From Puniceibacterium sediminis (GTDB lineage Bacteria; Pseudomonadota; Alphaproteobacteria; Rhodobacterales; Rhodobacteraceae): a stretch of DNA of 64,000 bases. The notes beneath the pieces were generated by a model. That model made no database searches, was not told where the DNA came from, and saw only the letters and a list, made by a program, of their open reading frames with translations. The DNA is taken from NCBI RefSeq assembly GCF_900188035.1, contig NZ_FZNN01000014.1, positions 62,001 to 126,000 on the forward strand. Direction: 5' to 3'. This document shows, piece after piece, positions 35,303-43,606 of the stretch (positions are counted from its first letter, which is position 1; every line of letters starts with the position of its first letter). The position numbers and the translations under genes are program-made.

Positions 35303-35620
35303 AACACCTACCCCTTGACTCACTAGGACACCCAACTTCTGCCTGAACGCACCACAACGCAAGTACTCTTTCCCCGTACTTGACTCCGCGTACCTCCTCG
35401 GATAGCCCACCCGGAACCCCGGAAGCCTGCTTTGCGTCTTCCGGTCCCATGGGCACAGCCCGGGATCGCCCTCCGTCAGCGCGTTGCGCCCACGGGGGCG
35501 CACCCGCTTTGCGATTTGCCCGCCGGGACAACGCCGATTGTGTTCCGGGGTTTGTAGATCGCACCGCTGGCCCCTAAATTCAGGGTCAGTCCCTGTTCAC
35601 CGGCAAAAGGAGCCGAAGGC
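35303..35620. other. Intergenic region upstream of ffh and the paralog pair
   Basis: 318 bp serving two divergent units. It holds the CAAGTAC inverted repeat and a small AGGG-N5-CCCT hairpin close to ffh. No ORF in it looks coding. Confidence 0.4.
35361..35383. promoter_or_regulatory. Inverted repeat CAAGTAC-N9-GTACTTG
   Basis: Perfect 7-bp arms 9 nt apart (centre-to-centre 16 bp), upstream of the tandem unknown genes on the minus strand. The spacing suits a dimeric regulator. Confidence 0.5.
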
Positions 35621-37114
35621 ATGTTTGAAAATCTATCCGAACGCCTTTCCGGCGTCTTTGACCGCCTGACCAAACAGGGCGCCCTGTCCGAGGATGACGT
35701 CAAGACCGCCCTGCGCGAAGTGCGCGTTGCCCTGCTTGAGGCTGACGTATCGCTCCCCGTGGCGCGCGATTTCGTCAAATCCGTTCAGGACAAAGCCACC
35801 GGCCAGTCGGTCACCAAATCCGTCACGCCCGGCCAGCAGGTCGTCAAGATCGTCCACGACACGCTGATCGATGTCCTGCGCGGCGAAGGCGAACCCGGCG
35901 CGCTGAAAATCGACAACGCCCCCGCACCAATCCTGATGGTCGGCCTGCAGGGGGGCGGCAAGACGACAACCACCGCCAAGCTGGCCAAACGGCTCAAGGA
36001 ACGTGACGGCAAAAAGGTCCTGATGGCCTCGCTGGACGTCAACCGTCCCGCCGCCATGGAACAGCTTCAGATCCTTGGCCGCCAGATCGGCGTCGACACC
36101 CTGCCCATCGTCAAGGGCGAAAACCCGGTTCAGATCGCCAAGCGCGCCAAGACTCAGGCCGCGCTGGGTGGCTATGACGTCTACATGCTCGACACCGCCG
36201 GCCGTTTGTCGATCGACGAAGAGCTGATGGAACAGGTCAAGGCCGTCCGCGACGTCGCCAACCCGCGCGAAACCCTGCTGGTGGTTGACGGCCTCACCGG
36301 TCAGGACGCCGTGCACACCGCCCAGAATTTCGACGACCGCATCGGCATCACCGGCGTCGTCCTGACCCGGATGGACGGCGACGGTCGCGGCGGCGCTGCC
36401 CTGTCCATGCGCGCCGTCACCGGCAAACCGATCAAGTTCGTCGGTCTTGGCGAAAAGATGGACGCGCTTGAGACGTTCGAACCCGAACGCATCGCAGGCC
36501 GCATCCTTGGCATGGGCGACATCGTAGCCCTCGTCGAAAAGGCACAGCAGACGATCGAGGCCGAACAGGCCGAACGCATGATGCGCCGCTTCCAGAAGGG
36601 TCAGTTCAACATGAACGACCTGAAGATGCAGCTTGAACAGATGGTCAAGATGGGCGGCATGGAAGGCATGATGTCCATGATGCCCGGCATGGGCAAGATG
36701 TCCAAGCAGATGAACGATGCCGGCATGGACGACAAGGTGCTCAGCCGCCAGATCGCCCTGATCAACTCGATGACCAAAAAGGAACGCGCCAATCCCGCGA
36801 TCCTGCAGGCCAGCCGGAAAAAGCGTATCGCCAAGGGCTCCGGCCTCGAAGTCAGCGAATTGAACAAACTGCTCAAGATGCAGCGTCAGATGGCCGACAT
36901 GATGAAGAAAATGGGCAAGATGGGCAAAGGCGGCATGCTCAAACAGGCCATGAAAGGCATGTTGGGCGGCAAATCCGGCGGCTCCCCCGAAGAAATGCTG
37001 CAAGGCATGGACCCCAAGGCAATGGAAGCCGCCGCACGCCAGATGGGCGGCAAGCTGCCCGGCCTTGGCGGCGGACTGCCCTCCGGCCTCAGCGGTTTCG
37101 GCAAAAAGAAATGA
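35621..37114 (+). CDS. ffh: Signal recognition particle protein Ffh
   Basis: 497-aa SRP54-type GTPase that binds signal sequences of membrane proteins and 4.5S RNA. The helical N domain is followed by the G domain, with G1 GGGKTTTTAKLAKRL, DVNRPAAMEQL, G3 DTAGRLSIDE and the TRMDGDGRGGAALS motif, then a methionine-rich M domain (MKMGGMEGMMSMMPG-type run) with a Gly/Met-rich tail. It starts the ffh to rpsP gene run; its TGA overlaps the next small ORF as ATGA. Confidence 0.97.
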   Translation: MFENLSERLSGVFDRLTKQGALSEDDVKTALREVRVALLEADVSLPVARDFVKSVQDKATGQSVTKSVTPGQQVVKIVHDTLIDVLRGEGEPGALKIDNAPAPILMVGLQGGGKTTTTAKLAKRLKERDGKKVLMASLDVNRPAAMEQLQILGRQIGVDTLPIVKGENPVQIAKRAKTQAALGGYDVYMLDTAGRLSIDEELMEQVKAVRDVANPRETLLVVDGLTGQDAVHTAQNFDDRIGITGVVLTRMDGDGRGGAALSMRAVTGKPIKFVGLGEKMDALETFEPERIAGRILGMGDIVALVEKAQQTIEAEQAERMMRRFQKGQFNMNDLKMQLEQMVKMGGMEGMMSMMPGMGKMSKQMNDAGMDDKVLSRQIALINSMTKKERANPAILQASRKKRIAKGSGLEVSELNKLLKMQRQMADMMKKMGKMGKGGMLKQAMKGMLGGKSGGSPEEMLQGMDPKAMEAAARQMGGKLPGLGGGLPSGLSGFGKKK

Positions 37115-37329
37115 TCCAGACGCGCGCCTTCCTCTCCAATCCGACCCCGTCCGCCGTCCCGGCGGTGGGATCAAAGGCGCGCGCCTCTGCTGCCTCACTT
37201 TCCGAACACGCGAATTCCACCCCGACAATCCGCACCGCCGCCGGGCAGATCCAATGCGCCGCAGCCGCCGCCAAGAAACCAGCCGCGCGCCAGCGCGTCC
37301 GCGGGATCACCGGGGGCATTGCCCAATGA
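37111..37329 (+). CDS. Possible small protein between ffh and the first GNAT
   Basis: 72 codons, Ala/Arg-rich, no recognised domain (MIQTRAFLSNPTPSAVPAVG at the start). It starts by ATGA overlap with ffh and stops by ATGA overlap with the GNAT gene, exactly the joint style used by its neighbours, and third-position GC is high. It has no strong ribosome site, and short high-GC frames open by chance. It may be a real small protein, a translational coupler, or noise. Confidence 0.42.
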   Translation: MIQTRAFLSNPTPSAVPAVGSKARASAASLSEHANSTPTIRTAAGQIQCAAAAAKKPAARQRVRGITGGIAQ

Positions 37330-37853
37330 CCCTGACCAGCGCGCCCCGTCTCGAATCCGACCGTTTGGCCTTGCGCGGCCCGGAAATGCGCGATTTTGAC
37401 GCCTTTGCGGACTTCCACGCCGATCCCGTGCGCGCCCCCGGCTTTGGCCCGGTCTACCGGCGCGATGAATCCTGGCGCTGGTTCGCGACCAACATCGGTC
37501 ACTGGCATATCCACGGCTACGGCTACTTCATCATCGCCGACAAAGCGACCGACGTGGCCATGGGCCTTTCCGGCATCTGGAACCCCGATGGCTGGCCCGA
37601 ACCCGAACTTGGCTGGGTCGTCTTTGCCGGACACGAGGGCAAGGGCATCGCCTTTGAGGCCGCCACCCGTGCCCGCAAATGGGCCTATGAGGATCTCGAC
37701 CTCAAGACCCTCACCTCGAACATCTACGGCTCCAACACCCGCTCCATCGCCCTCGCCCAGCGCCTTGGCGCCACCTACGAGCGGACGTATGACAACGTCT
37801 ACATGGGCGAAGACCAGCTTTGGCGGCATCCGGCACCGGAGGCGCTGACATGA
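37326..37853 (+). CDS. GNAT acetyltransferase, copy 1 of 3
   Basis: 175 aa, RimJ/RimL-type GNAT that acetylates an amine, often a protein N-terminus. Motifs: RLESDRLALRGPEMRDFDAF start, IGHWHIHGYGYF, EPELGWVVFAGHEGKGIAFE (acetyl-CoA loop region) and SNIYGSNTRSIALAQRLGA. ATG 37326 is joined to the previous ORF by ATGA. The frame upstream to 37065 overlaps ffh and is rejected. The two following genes encode clear paralogs. Confidence 0.87.
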   Translation: MTLTSAPRLESDRLALRGPEMRDFDAFADFHADPVRAPGFGPVYRRDESWRWFATNIGHWHIHGYGYFIIADKATDVAMGLSGIWNPDGWPEPELGWVVFAGHEGKGIAFEAATRARKWAYEDLDLKTLTSNIYGSNTRSIALAQRLGATYERTYDNVYMGEDQLWRHPAPEALT

Positions 37854-38374
37854 TCGACCTCAACATCCAGCCCATCAAGACCGACCGCCTGATCCTGCGC
37901 ACCCCGCAGGAAAGCGACTTTGACGCCGCCGCCGCCTTCAACACCTCTGACCGCACGACCTATGTCGGCGGAAAGATCACGCAGGAATGGGATCAGTGGC
38001 GCGGCTTCATGGGCAGCATCGGCCACTGGGTTCTGCGCGGCTACGGCTTTTTCACCGTCACCCTGCATGACGGCACGCGCGTCGGCCGCGTCGGCGTGAT
38101 CAATCACCGCATGTGGCCTGAACCCGAACTCGGCTGGCACCTCTATGACGGGTTCGAGGGCTGCGGCTACGCCACCGAAGCCGCCCGCGCCGCCCGCACA
38201 TGGGCCCACACGGAACACGGCCTCGGGCCGCTGATCTCGCAGATCCACCCGGACAATCATGCCTCGGCCGCCGTCGCCAAACGCCTTGGCGCGACGCTCG
38301 AAGCCGAAAGCACACTGCTGGGCGATCCCTGCCACATCTACCGCCACCCGGCCCCTGCACAGGTGACGACATGA
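37850..38374 (+). CDS. GNAT acetyltransferase, copy 2 of 3
   Basis: 174-aa paralog of the adjacent GNATs. Shared pattern IGHWVLRGYGFF, EPELGWHLYDGFEGCGYATE and IHPDNHASAAVAKRLGA. Start ATG 37850 overlaps the previous stop as ATGA. Acceptor substrate unknown. The FEGCGYATEAA loop is the acetyl-CoA pyrophosphate-binding turn. Confidence 0.87.
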   Translation: MIDLNIQPIKTDRLILRTPQESDFDAAAAFNTSDRTTYVGGKITQEWDQWRGFMGSIGHWVLRGYGFFTVTLHDGTRVGRVGVINHRMWPEPELGWHLYDGFEGCGYATEAARAARTWAHTEHGLGPLISQIHPDNHASAAVAKRLGATLEAESTLLGDPCHIYRHPAPAQVTT

Positions 38375-38970
38375 CCGATATCCCCGTTCTGCACACCAAA
38401 CGCCTTGAACTGCGCGCGCCCGAAGCCTCGGATTACCCCGACTTCAAGGCCACGTTCAGCTCGTACCGCTCGCGCTTCATGGGCGGACCGCTGAACGCCT
38501 ACGAGGCATGGATGCTCTACGCCGCCGAAATCGGTCACTGGCAGATCCGCGGTTTCGGCATGTGGATGGTCCACCTGCGCGACACCGGCGAAACCGTCGG
38601 CATGGCGGGCGGCTGGTTCCCCGCCAAATGGCCCGAAAAAGAAATCGCCTGGATCATCTGGCCCGACAAGGCCGGCAACGGCTTCGCGCTCGAGGCGACC
38701 TCCCGCGTCCGCCGTCACCTCTATGACGACAGGGGCTGGGAAACGGCGGTCAGCTACATCGACCCCAAGAACCTCGATTCCATCCGCCTGGCCGAACGGC
38801 TGGGCGCGAAAAAGGACAACGATGCCGCCACCGTCGACGGCTCTGACGCCTGCTATCGCCATCCCTCGCCTGCTGCGCTGAAAAACAGCCAGATCGGCCA
38901 CGGGATCGAGATGGAGATCCAGAACTACATCAATCCGCTGTTCAAACCGAAAGGCTGGGCCCTTGACTGA
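38371..38970 (+). CDS. GNAT acetyltransferase, copy 3 of 3
   Basis: 199-aa third paralog, more diverged: IGHWQIRGFGMW, EKEIAWIIWPDKAGNGFALE, YIDPKNLDSIRLAERLGA. It has an extra C-terminal segment (EMEIQNYINPLFKPKGWALD) not in the others. ATG 38371 overlaps the previous stop as ATGA. Its end overlaps the chorismate mutase start. Confidence 0.87.
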   Translation: MTDIPVLHTKRLELRAPEASDYPDFKATFSSYRSRFMGGPLNAYEAWMLYAAEIGHWQIRGFGMWMVHLRDTGETVGMAGGWFPAKWPEKEIAWIIWPDKAGNGFALEATSRVRRHLYDDRGWETAVSYIDPKNLDSIRLAERLGAKKDNDAATVDGSDACYRHPSPAALKNSQIGHGIEMEIQNYINPLFKPKGWALD

Positions 38971-39274
38971 CGCACCGATCCAAGACCCCGTCGCCCGCGC
39001 GGCCCAGATCCTCAAGGGCCACCGCGAAAGCATCGACCGGCTGGACGCGATCCTCGTGTTCACGCTCGCCGAGCGGTTCAAACACACTCAGGCCGTTGGC
39101 GTGCTCAAGGCACAGAACGACCTGCCCCCCTCTGATCCGGCGCGCGAGGAAAAGCAGATCGCGCGCCTGCAGGACTTGGCGACCCAGGCCGACCTTGACC
39201 CGGAATTCGCCGCGAAATTCCTGAATTTCATCATTCAGGAAGTCATCCACCACCACGAACAACACCAATCGTAA
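38963..39274 (+). CDS. Chorismate mutase, AroQ type
   Basis: 103-aa all-helical enzyme converting chorismate to prephenate for Phe/Tyr synthesis. Helix 1 SIDRLDAILVFTLAERFKHTQAVGVLKA carries the expected Arg/Lys active-site positions, followed by DPAREEKQIARLQDLA and FLNFIIQEVIHHHE. The start is TTG 38963, overlapping the GNAT stop by 8 nt. Monofunctional; prephenate dehydratase is not nearby. Confidence 0.9.
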   Translation: MTDAPIQDPVARAAQILKGHRESIDRLDAILVFTLAERFKHTQAVGVLKAQNDLPPSDPAREEKQIARLQDLATQADLDPEFAAKFLNFIIQEVIHHHEQHQS

Positions 39275-39322
39275 GGCCGCGCAAAGCGCAGCCACACCCA
39301 CGCCATCAAAGGAGATTACACC

Positions 39323-39721
39323 ATGGCTATCAAACTTCGTCTCGCCCGCGGCGGTTCCAAAAAGCGCCCCCACTACCGTATCGTTGTCGCGGACAGCCGC
39401 ATGCCGCGTGACGGCCGCTTCATCGAAAAGATCGGTACCTACAACCCGCTGCTGCCGAAAGACAGCGAAGTCCGCGTGATCATGGATCTCGAGCGTGTGA
39501 AGTACTGGATGGACCAGGGCGCGCAGGCGACTGATCGTGTGTCGCGCATGCTCGAAGCAGCTGGCGTTGTCCCCAAGAAGGACCGTGCCAACCTGAAAAA
39601 GGGCACCCCGGGCAAAGCCGCTCAGGAGCGCGCTGAATCCAAAGCAGCCAAGGCCGCCGCAGCAGCAGAGGCCGCAGCGGCCCCCGCAGAAGCACCGGCA
39701 GAAGAAGCCGCAGCAGAATAA
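39323..39721 (+). CDS. rpsP: 30S ribosomal protein S16
   Basis: 132 aa. The core [20 protein letters not shown] and [19 protein letters not shown] is fully typical. The C-terminus carries an Ala/Glu-rich extension of about 30 residues common in alphaproteobacteria. AGGAG precedes ATG 39323. A terminator follows, so S16 is not cotranscribed with rimM, unlike in many bacteria. Confidence 0.97.
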   Translation: MAIKLRLARGGSKKRPHYRIVVADSRMPRDGRFIEKIGTYNPLLPKDSEVRVIMDLERVKYWMDQGAQATDRVSRMLEAAGVVPKKDRANLKKGTPGKAAQERAESKAAKAAAAAEAAAAPAEAPAEEAAAE

Positions 39722-39744
39722 TCCGCGCCATTTGGTACGGACAG

Positions 39745-39777
39745 ACGGCGCGCGGGGGCAACCCTGCGCGCCGTTTT
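39745..39777 (+). terminator. rpsP terminator
   Basis: ACGGCGCGC and GCGCGCCGT arms with a 12-nt loop are followed by TTT, 24 nt after the rpsP stop. Confidence 0.8.
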
Positions 39778-39831
39778 CGTCTCAGACCGCCTTGCCGCCC
39801 GGCGCAACTGGCCCGGATCGGGGACGCGGCC

Positions 39832-40203
39832 CTAGGCTGCGGTCGGCTGCGACAGCGACACCAGCTCCTCGAACCCGCCCCACATCATCCGCTTACCGTC
39901 AAAAGGCATCTTTTGCATGTCCTTCATGCGGGGGTCTTTCATCATGCTTTCAAAGCCCGCAGTGGCGGTTTTCTGGTCCGGCCAGACCAGCCAGGAAAAT
40001 ACCACCGTTTCGTCCTCCTTCTTTTGCACGGCCATGGGAAAGGACGTCACCTTGCCGTCCGGCACGTCCACTCCCCAGTTTTCGTGGATCGCCAGACAGC
40101 CGTAATCCTTGAAGATCTCCCAGCCCTTGCGCGCCATATCGGCATAGGCGTCCTTGTTGGCGGTCGGCACCGCCAGCAGAAAACCCGAATAGAAAAGTGC
40201 CAT
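39832..40203 (-). CDS. DUF1428 family protein
   Basis: 123-aa ferredoxin-like-fold protein of unknown function. Family motifs LAVPTANKDAYADMARKG, GVDVPDGKVTSFP, KKEDETVVFSWLVWPD and MPFDGKRMMWGGFE are all present. ATG 40203 has an AGGAG site. Divergent from a MarR gene across 70 bp, so it is probably the regulated target. Confidence 0.9.
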   Translation of the reverse strand: MALFYSGFLLAVPTANKDAYADMARKGWEIFKDYGCLAIHENWGVDVPDGKVTSFPMAVQKKEDETVVFSWLVWPDQKTATAGFESMMKDPRMKDMQKMPFDGKRMMWGGFEELVSLSQPTAA

Positions 40204-40237
40204 TTCCAAACTCCTCTGAACGATTCGCCCTATCAGC

Positions 40238-40264
40238 TTGACACCGATATAGGTTGATACCAAC
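40238..40264 (+). promoter_or_regulatory. Divergent MarR/DUF1428 promoter with operator
   Basis: A TTGACA -35-like hexamer (40238-40243) lies just before GTTG-ATAC-CAAC (40253-40264), a 4-bp-arm palindrome between the two divergent genes. The palindrome overlaps where a -10 element would sit, fitting autorepression. Confidence 0.45.
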
Positions 40265-40273
40265 ATAAATCGC

Positions 40274-40717
40274 ATGATGGACCCCGACCTCCCGATTGCC
40301 ACCACCCTTGAGGTGCGCGACCGTTGCCTTTGCCTGCATGTCCAAAGGGCGGCGCGCGTGCTGGCGCGGCGCTTCGACACGGCGTTTCGCCCGCTGGGCA
40401 TCACAAACGGACAGTTTTCCCTGCTGATGTCGCTCAACCGCCCCGACGGCCCCCGGATCAGCGATCTTGTACCGCTGCTGGGGATGGACCGCACCACGCT
40501 GACGGCCGCGCTCAAACCGCTGGAACGGCGCGGGCTGATCCTGTCGCTGCCCGACAGCTCGGATGCCCGCGTGCGGCGCCTTGCCCTGACGGATACCGGG
40601 CGCGATCTGCTCAGGGCCGCCCTGCCGATCTGGCGGTCCGAACATGACGCCCTGGACAGGGACCTGACCACCATTGCACCGCAGGACCTGCGTGAGGGGC
40701 TCAAGGCTCTGGGCTAG
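40274..40717 (+). CDS. MarR-family regulator
   Basis: 147 aa winged-helix. Dimer helix at the N-terminus, then TNGQFSLLMSLNRPDGPRIS and recognition helix MDRTTLTAALKPLERRGLI with the wing SSDARVRRLALTDTGRDLL. Start ATG 40274 or 40277. Divergent from DUF1428; an inverted repeat lies in the 70-bp gap. One of five genes inserted between rpsP and rimM. Confidence 0.9.
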   Translation: MMDPDLPIATTLEVRDRCLCLHVQRAARVLARRFDTAFRPLGITNGQFSLLMSLNRPDGPRISDLVPLLGMDRTTLTAALKPLERRGLILSLPDSSDARVRRLALTDTGRDLLRAALPIWRSEHDALDRDLTTIAPQDLREGLKALG

Positions 40718-40907
40718 ATCGCCGCAATTGCGCCGCGCGTGGGAAAAAGTGATGCAGGGACGCCATCCGCACCATCGAAAAGATCGAATCCAGCCGCCCA
40801 AAGCGCTTTGATCGCTATCCAAAGGACATTTTAGCTGCAAGACTGAGATTGCGACCGCAGGACCGCAGCACAAAGATGCGGCATTTAATAAGGGTAGGGA
40901 CGGCCAA

Positions 40908-42332
40908 ATGAGTTTTTTCGACTCGATCTTCAACCTCATCAACGATCTGACCTGGGGATGGGCGCTTGTGCCTTTCCTCGTCGTGCTGGGCGTCTTCTTC
41001 ACCGCCGCCAGCGGCTTTGTGCAGTTCCGTTTCTTCAAGCGGATGTTTTCGGTCCTGACCGGCAATGACGAAACCTCTGATCCGTCCAAGATCAGCGCCC
41101 GCGAGGCGCTGTTCGTCTCGGTCGGCGGCCGCGTCGGCGGCGGCAACATCGCGGGTGTCGCCGTGGCGATCACCGCAGGCGGCCCCGGCGCCGTGTTCTG
41201 GATGTGGGCCATTGCCCTGATCGGCATGTGCTCGGCCCTGGTCGAGGCGACGCTGGCACAGCTTTACAAACGCACCACACCCGAAGGCGACTATCGCGGC
41301 GGACCCGCCCGCGCCATCATCCACGGTTTGGGCGAAAATTACCGCTGGCTTGCCGTCATCTACGCCGTTTGCCTGATCGCGTCCTTTTCCATCGGGTTCA
41401 ATGCGTTTCAGGGCAACACAGTCGCCGGCGCCGCGCTGGACAGCCTGTCGATCCCGCGGATCTACACCGGGGCCGCACTGGCGATTGCCACCGGCCTGAT
41501 CGTCTATGGCGGTATCCACCGCATTGCCAAGGCGGCCGACGTGATCATCCCCGTCATGGCCATTGGCTATATCGGCATGGCGCTGCTGATCATCCTGCTG
41601 AACATTACCGGCCTGCCCGGCGTGATCTGGGACATCGTCGCCAACGCATTTGGTTTCCGCGAAGCGGTGGCCGGCGGCATGGGTGCCGCCATCGCGCAGG
41701 GTCTGCGCCGTGGGCTGTTCTCGAACGAGGCGGGCCTTGGCTCTGCCCCGAACGTCGCCGCGACGGCCTATGTGAAACACCCGGTCAGCCAGGGCATCAC
41801 CCAAAGCTTTTCGGTCTTTATCGACACGATCATCATCTGTTCCTGCACCGCCTTCGTGATCCTGCTGGGCGATGTCTATGTCCCCGGTGCCGAAGGTATC
41901 GACGGTGTCGCCCTGACCCAGCAAAGCATGGTGAACCACGTCGGATCATGGGCGCAGTACTTCCTGACGGTGGCGATCTTCCTCTTCTCGTTCTCGTCGA
42001 TCATGTACAACTACTACCTTGGCGAAAACGCGCTCAGCTTCCTCACGGAAAACCCGATGGCGATCCAGATCCTGCGCATCGCGATCATCGGCATCGTCTT
42101 CCTCGGGGCGGTGGCACCGGGCGCGACCTCGGTGTTCAACTTCTCGGATCCGATGATGGGCATCTTGGCGGTGGTCAACCTACTGGCGCTGATGATGCTG
42201 TTCCCGATTGCCCTGCGGCTTATCAACGATTTCCGCGCGCAACTGGCGGCGGGGATCGCCAAACCGGTGTTCGATCCAAAGAATTTCCCGGATCTCGACA
42301 CCGATCCGACAGCATGGCCCGACGCCAAATAG
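40908..42332 (+). CDS. Sodium:alanine symporter family transporter (AGCS)
   Basis: 474-aa membrane transporter moving alanine or glycine with Na+ (or H+). About ten helices; the signature region SVGGRVGGGNIAGVAVAITAGGPGAVFWMW and AIAQGLRRGLFSNEAGLGSAPN are diagnostic. ATG 40908 lies 190 bp after the MarR stop. A strong tetraloop terminator follows. Single-gene unit. Confidence 0.93.
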   Translation: MSFFDSIFNLINDLTWGWALVPFLVVLGVFFTAASGFVQFRFFKRMFSVLTGNDETSDPSKISAREALFVSVGGRVGGGNIAGVAVAITAGGPGAVFWMWAIALIGMCSALVEATLAQLYKRTTPEGDYRGGPARAIIHGLGENYRWLAVIYAVCLIASFSIGFNAFQGNTVAGAALDSLSIPRIYTGAALAIATGLIVYGGIHRIAKAADVIIPVMAIGYIGMALLIILLNITGLPGVIWDIVANAFGFREAVAGGMGAAIAQGLRRGLFSNEAGLGSAPNVAATAYVKHPVSQGITQSFSVFIDTIIICSCTAFVILLGDVYVPGAEGIDGVALTQQSMVNHVGSWAQYFLTVAIFLFSFSSIMYNYYLGENALSFLTENPMAIQILRIAIIGIVFLGAVAPGATSVFNFSDPMMGILAVVNLLALMMLFPIALRLINDFRAQLAAGIAKPVFDPKNFPDLDTDPTAWPDAK

Positions 42333-42358
42333 GCGCAATCGGTCCAACGGGTAAAACG

Positions 42359-42382
42359 CAGGGGCGCCTTCGGGCGCCCCTG
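42359..42382 (+). terminator. Symporter terminator with TTCG tetraloop
   Basis: CAGGGGCGCC-TTCG-GGCGCCCCTG is a perfect 10-bp stem with a stable tetraloop; the T tract after it is weak. Confidence 0.75.
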
Positions 42383-42563
42383 TTGCATTGCGGGGCGGGC
42401 GTGGGGATTTGCCTCACAGCGCAACACGCGCTATTTTGATCACGCATGACGGCATTCGAAACAGGCTCACTTGCCCGAATCCGCAACATCGTTATGAGGT
42501 GGAAAACTCAAATCCGCCCGGGATGCTGTGTCTTCGGGTCCCTTATTTACAAAGGTTACTGCC

Positions 42564-43388
42564 ATGACCCTGCGTCGCGTCACCATTGCTCTTTTCTGCC
42601 TCGCAGCCACGCCCACGTTGGCTGCGGGCCCCACACCCGCCGAAACCGATCCGTTGATGATGACACCGGCCCCGGTCGTCGAACCCCGCCCGACGCTGCT
42701 GTTTTCGCTGCGCGGCGGCGTTAAATCGACTCCGGAATATTTCGGTGCCGACAAGGGCGCAGTCTCCCCGGATCTCGGGTTCAAATTCCACTTCCTGCGC
42801 ATTCCGGGCGGCCGTGAAATCGGCAATATCGACCCTTGGGCAGACTCCACCGGGTTCAACATGCACGGCTCGGTCGGCTACATCGGTGCCCGCGATCCTG
42901 ACGATTACAAGGATCTTTCCGGCATGGATGACGTCGACGCCACTGTCGAACTGGGCGGCGGCATTGGTTACAACATGCAGAACTTTGGCGTTTTCGCCAA
43001 TCTGCGCCGCGGCTTTGGCGGTCACGAAGGCTGGGTCGCCGAGGCGGGCGCAGACTATATCCTCCACCCGACCGACCGCCTGCGCCTGAACATGGGTCCG
43101 CGCCTTCTCTGGGGCGATGACACCTATACCGACACCTATTTCGGCGTTGATACGTCCGAGGTTGCCGTCGGTCGCCCGGCGTATCAGGCGGATGGCGGTC
43201 TTGTCACCGCCGGTGTCGAATTTGGTGCCCGCTACCGGATCAGCGATCTCTGGGGCCTCGAAGGCGCTGTCAGCTATGACGTGCTGCAGAACGATGCCGC
43301 CGCAAGCCCGCTGGTCGATGGCTCGGGCGACGACAATCAGTGGGGCGTGCGCCTCGGCGTGACCCGCGTGTTCCAGCTCGGCTTCTGA
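42564..43388 (+). CDS. MipA/OmpV family outer membrane protein
   Basis: 274 aa. Signal peptide MTLRRVTIALFCLAATPTLA (20 aa) then beta-barrel strands with C-terminal aromatic VFQLGF. The GGVKSTPEYFGADKGA and GFGGHEGWVAEAGADY motifs fit MipA/OmpV, which in E. coli is a scaffold-like outer-membrane protein. ATG 42564 follows a weak site. A terminator follows. Confidence 0.87.
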   Translation: MTLRRVTIALFCLAATPTLAAGPTPAETDPLMMTPAPVVEPRPTLLFSLRGGVKSTPEYFGADKGAVSPDLGFKFHFLRIPGGREIGNIDPWADSTGFNMHGSVGYIGARDPDDYKDLSGMDDVDATVELGGGIGYNMQNFGVFANLRRGFGGHEGWVAEAGADYILHPTDRLRLNMGPRLLWGDDTYTDTYFGVDTSEVAVGRPAYQADGGLVTAGVEFGARYRISDLWGLEGAVSYDVLQNDAAASPLVDGSGDDNQWGVRLGVTRVFQLGF

Positions 43389-43411
43389 TCTATCCCACTC
43401 AACACGACCGG

Positions 43412-43439
43412 ACGGCGGCATAATCGGTGCCGCCGTTTT
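43412..43439 (+). terminator. mipA/ompV-type gene terminator
   Basis: ACGGCGGCA-N7-TGCCGCCGT is a perfect 9-bp stem followed by TTT, 23 nt after the stop. Confidence 0.85.
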
Positions 43440-43606
43440 GCGTCGCCCATGGTCCGCTCTTTATCGACCCACCAGAATGCGACAGCCATTTTCGAATAGC
43501 TTGTCATTCTGTGTCCCGGGGATGGCCGAACCACCAGAAGAATGCTTCAGGTCGGGGTCTTGCTGTGTGATCATGCTTTTGCATAGAACGACAGAGGTGC
43601 GCATAA

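Noticed and set aside
35530-35620. Possible 4.5S SRP RNA gene in front of ffh
   Set aside because: The conserved GGAAGG/AGCAGCC tetraloop hairpin of SRP RNA is not present.
35633-37228. 531-codon minus-strand ORF opposite ffh
   Set aside because: It mirrors the strongly biased codon use of ffh, has His/Ala-rich low-complexity sequence and no family features.
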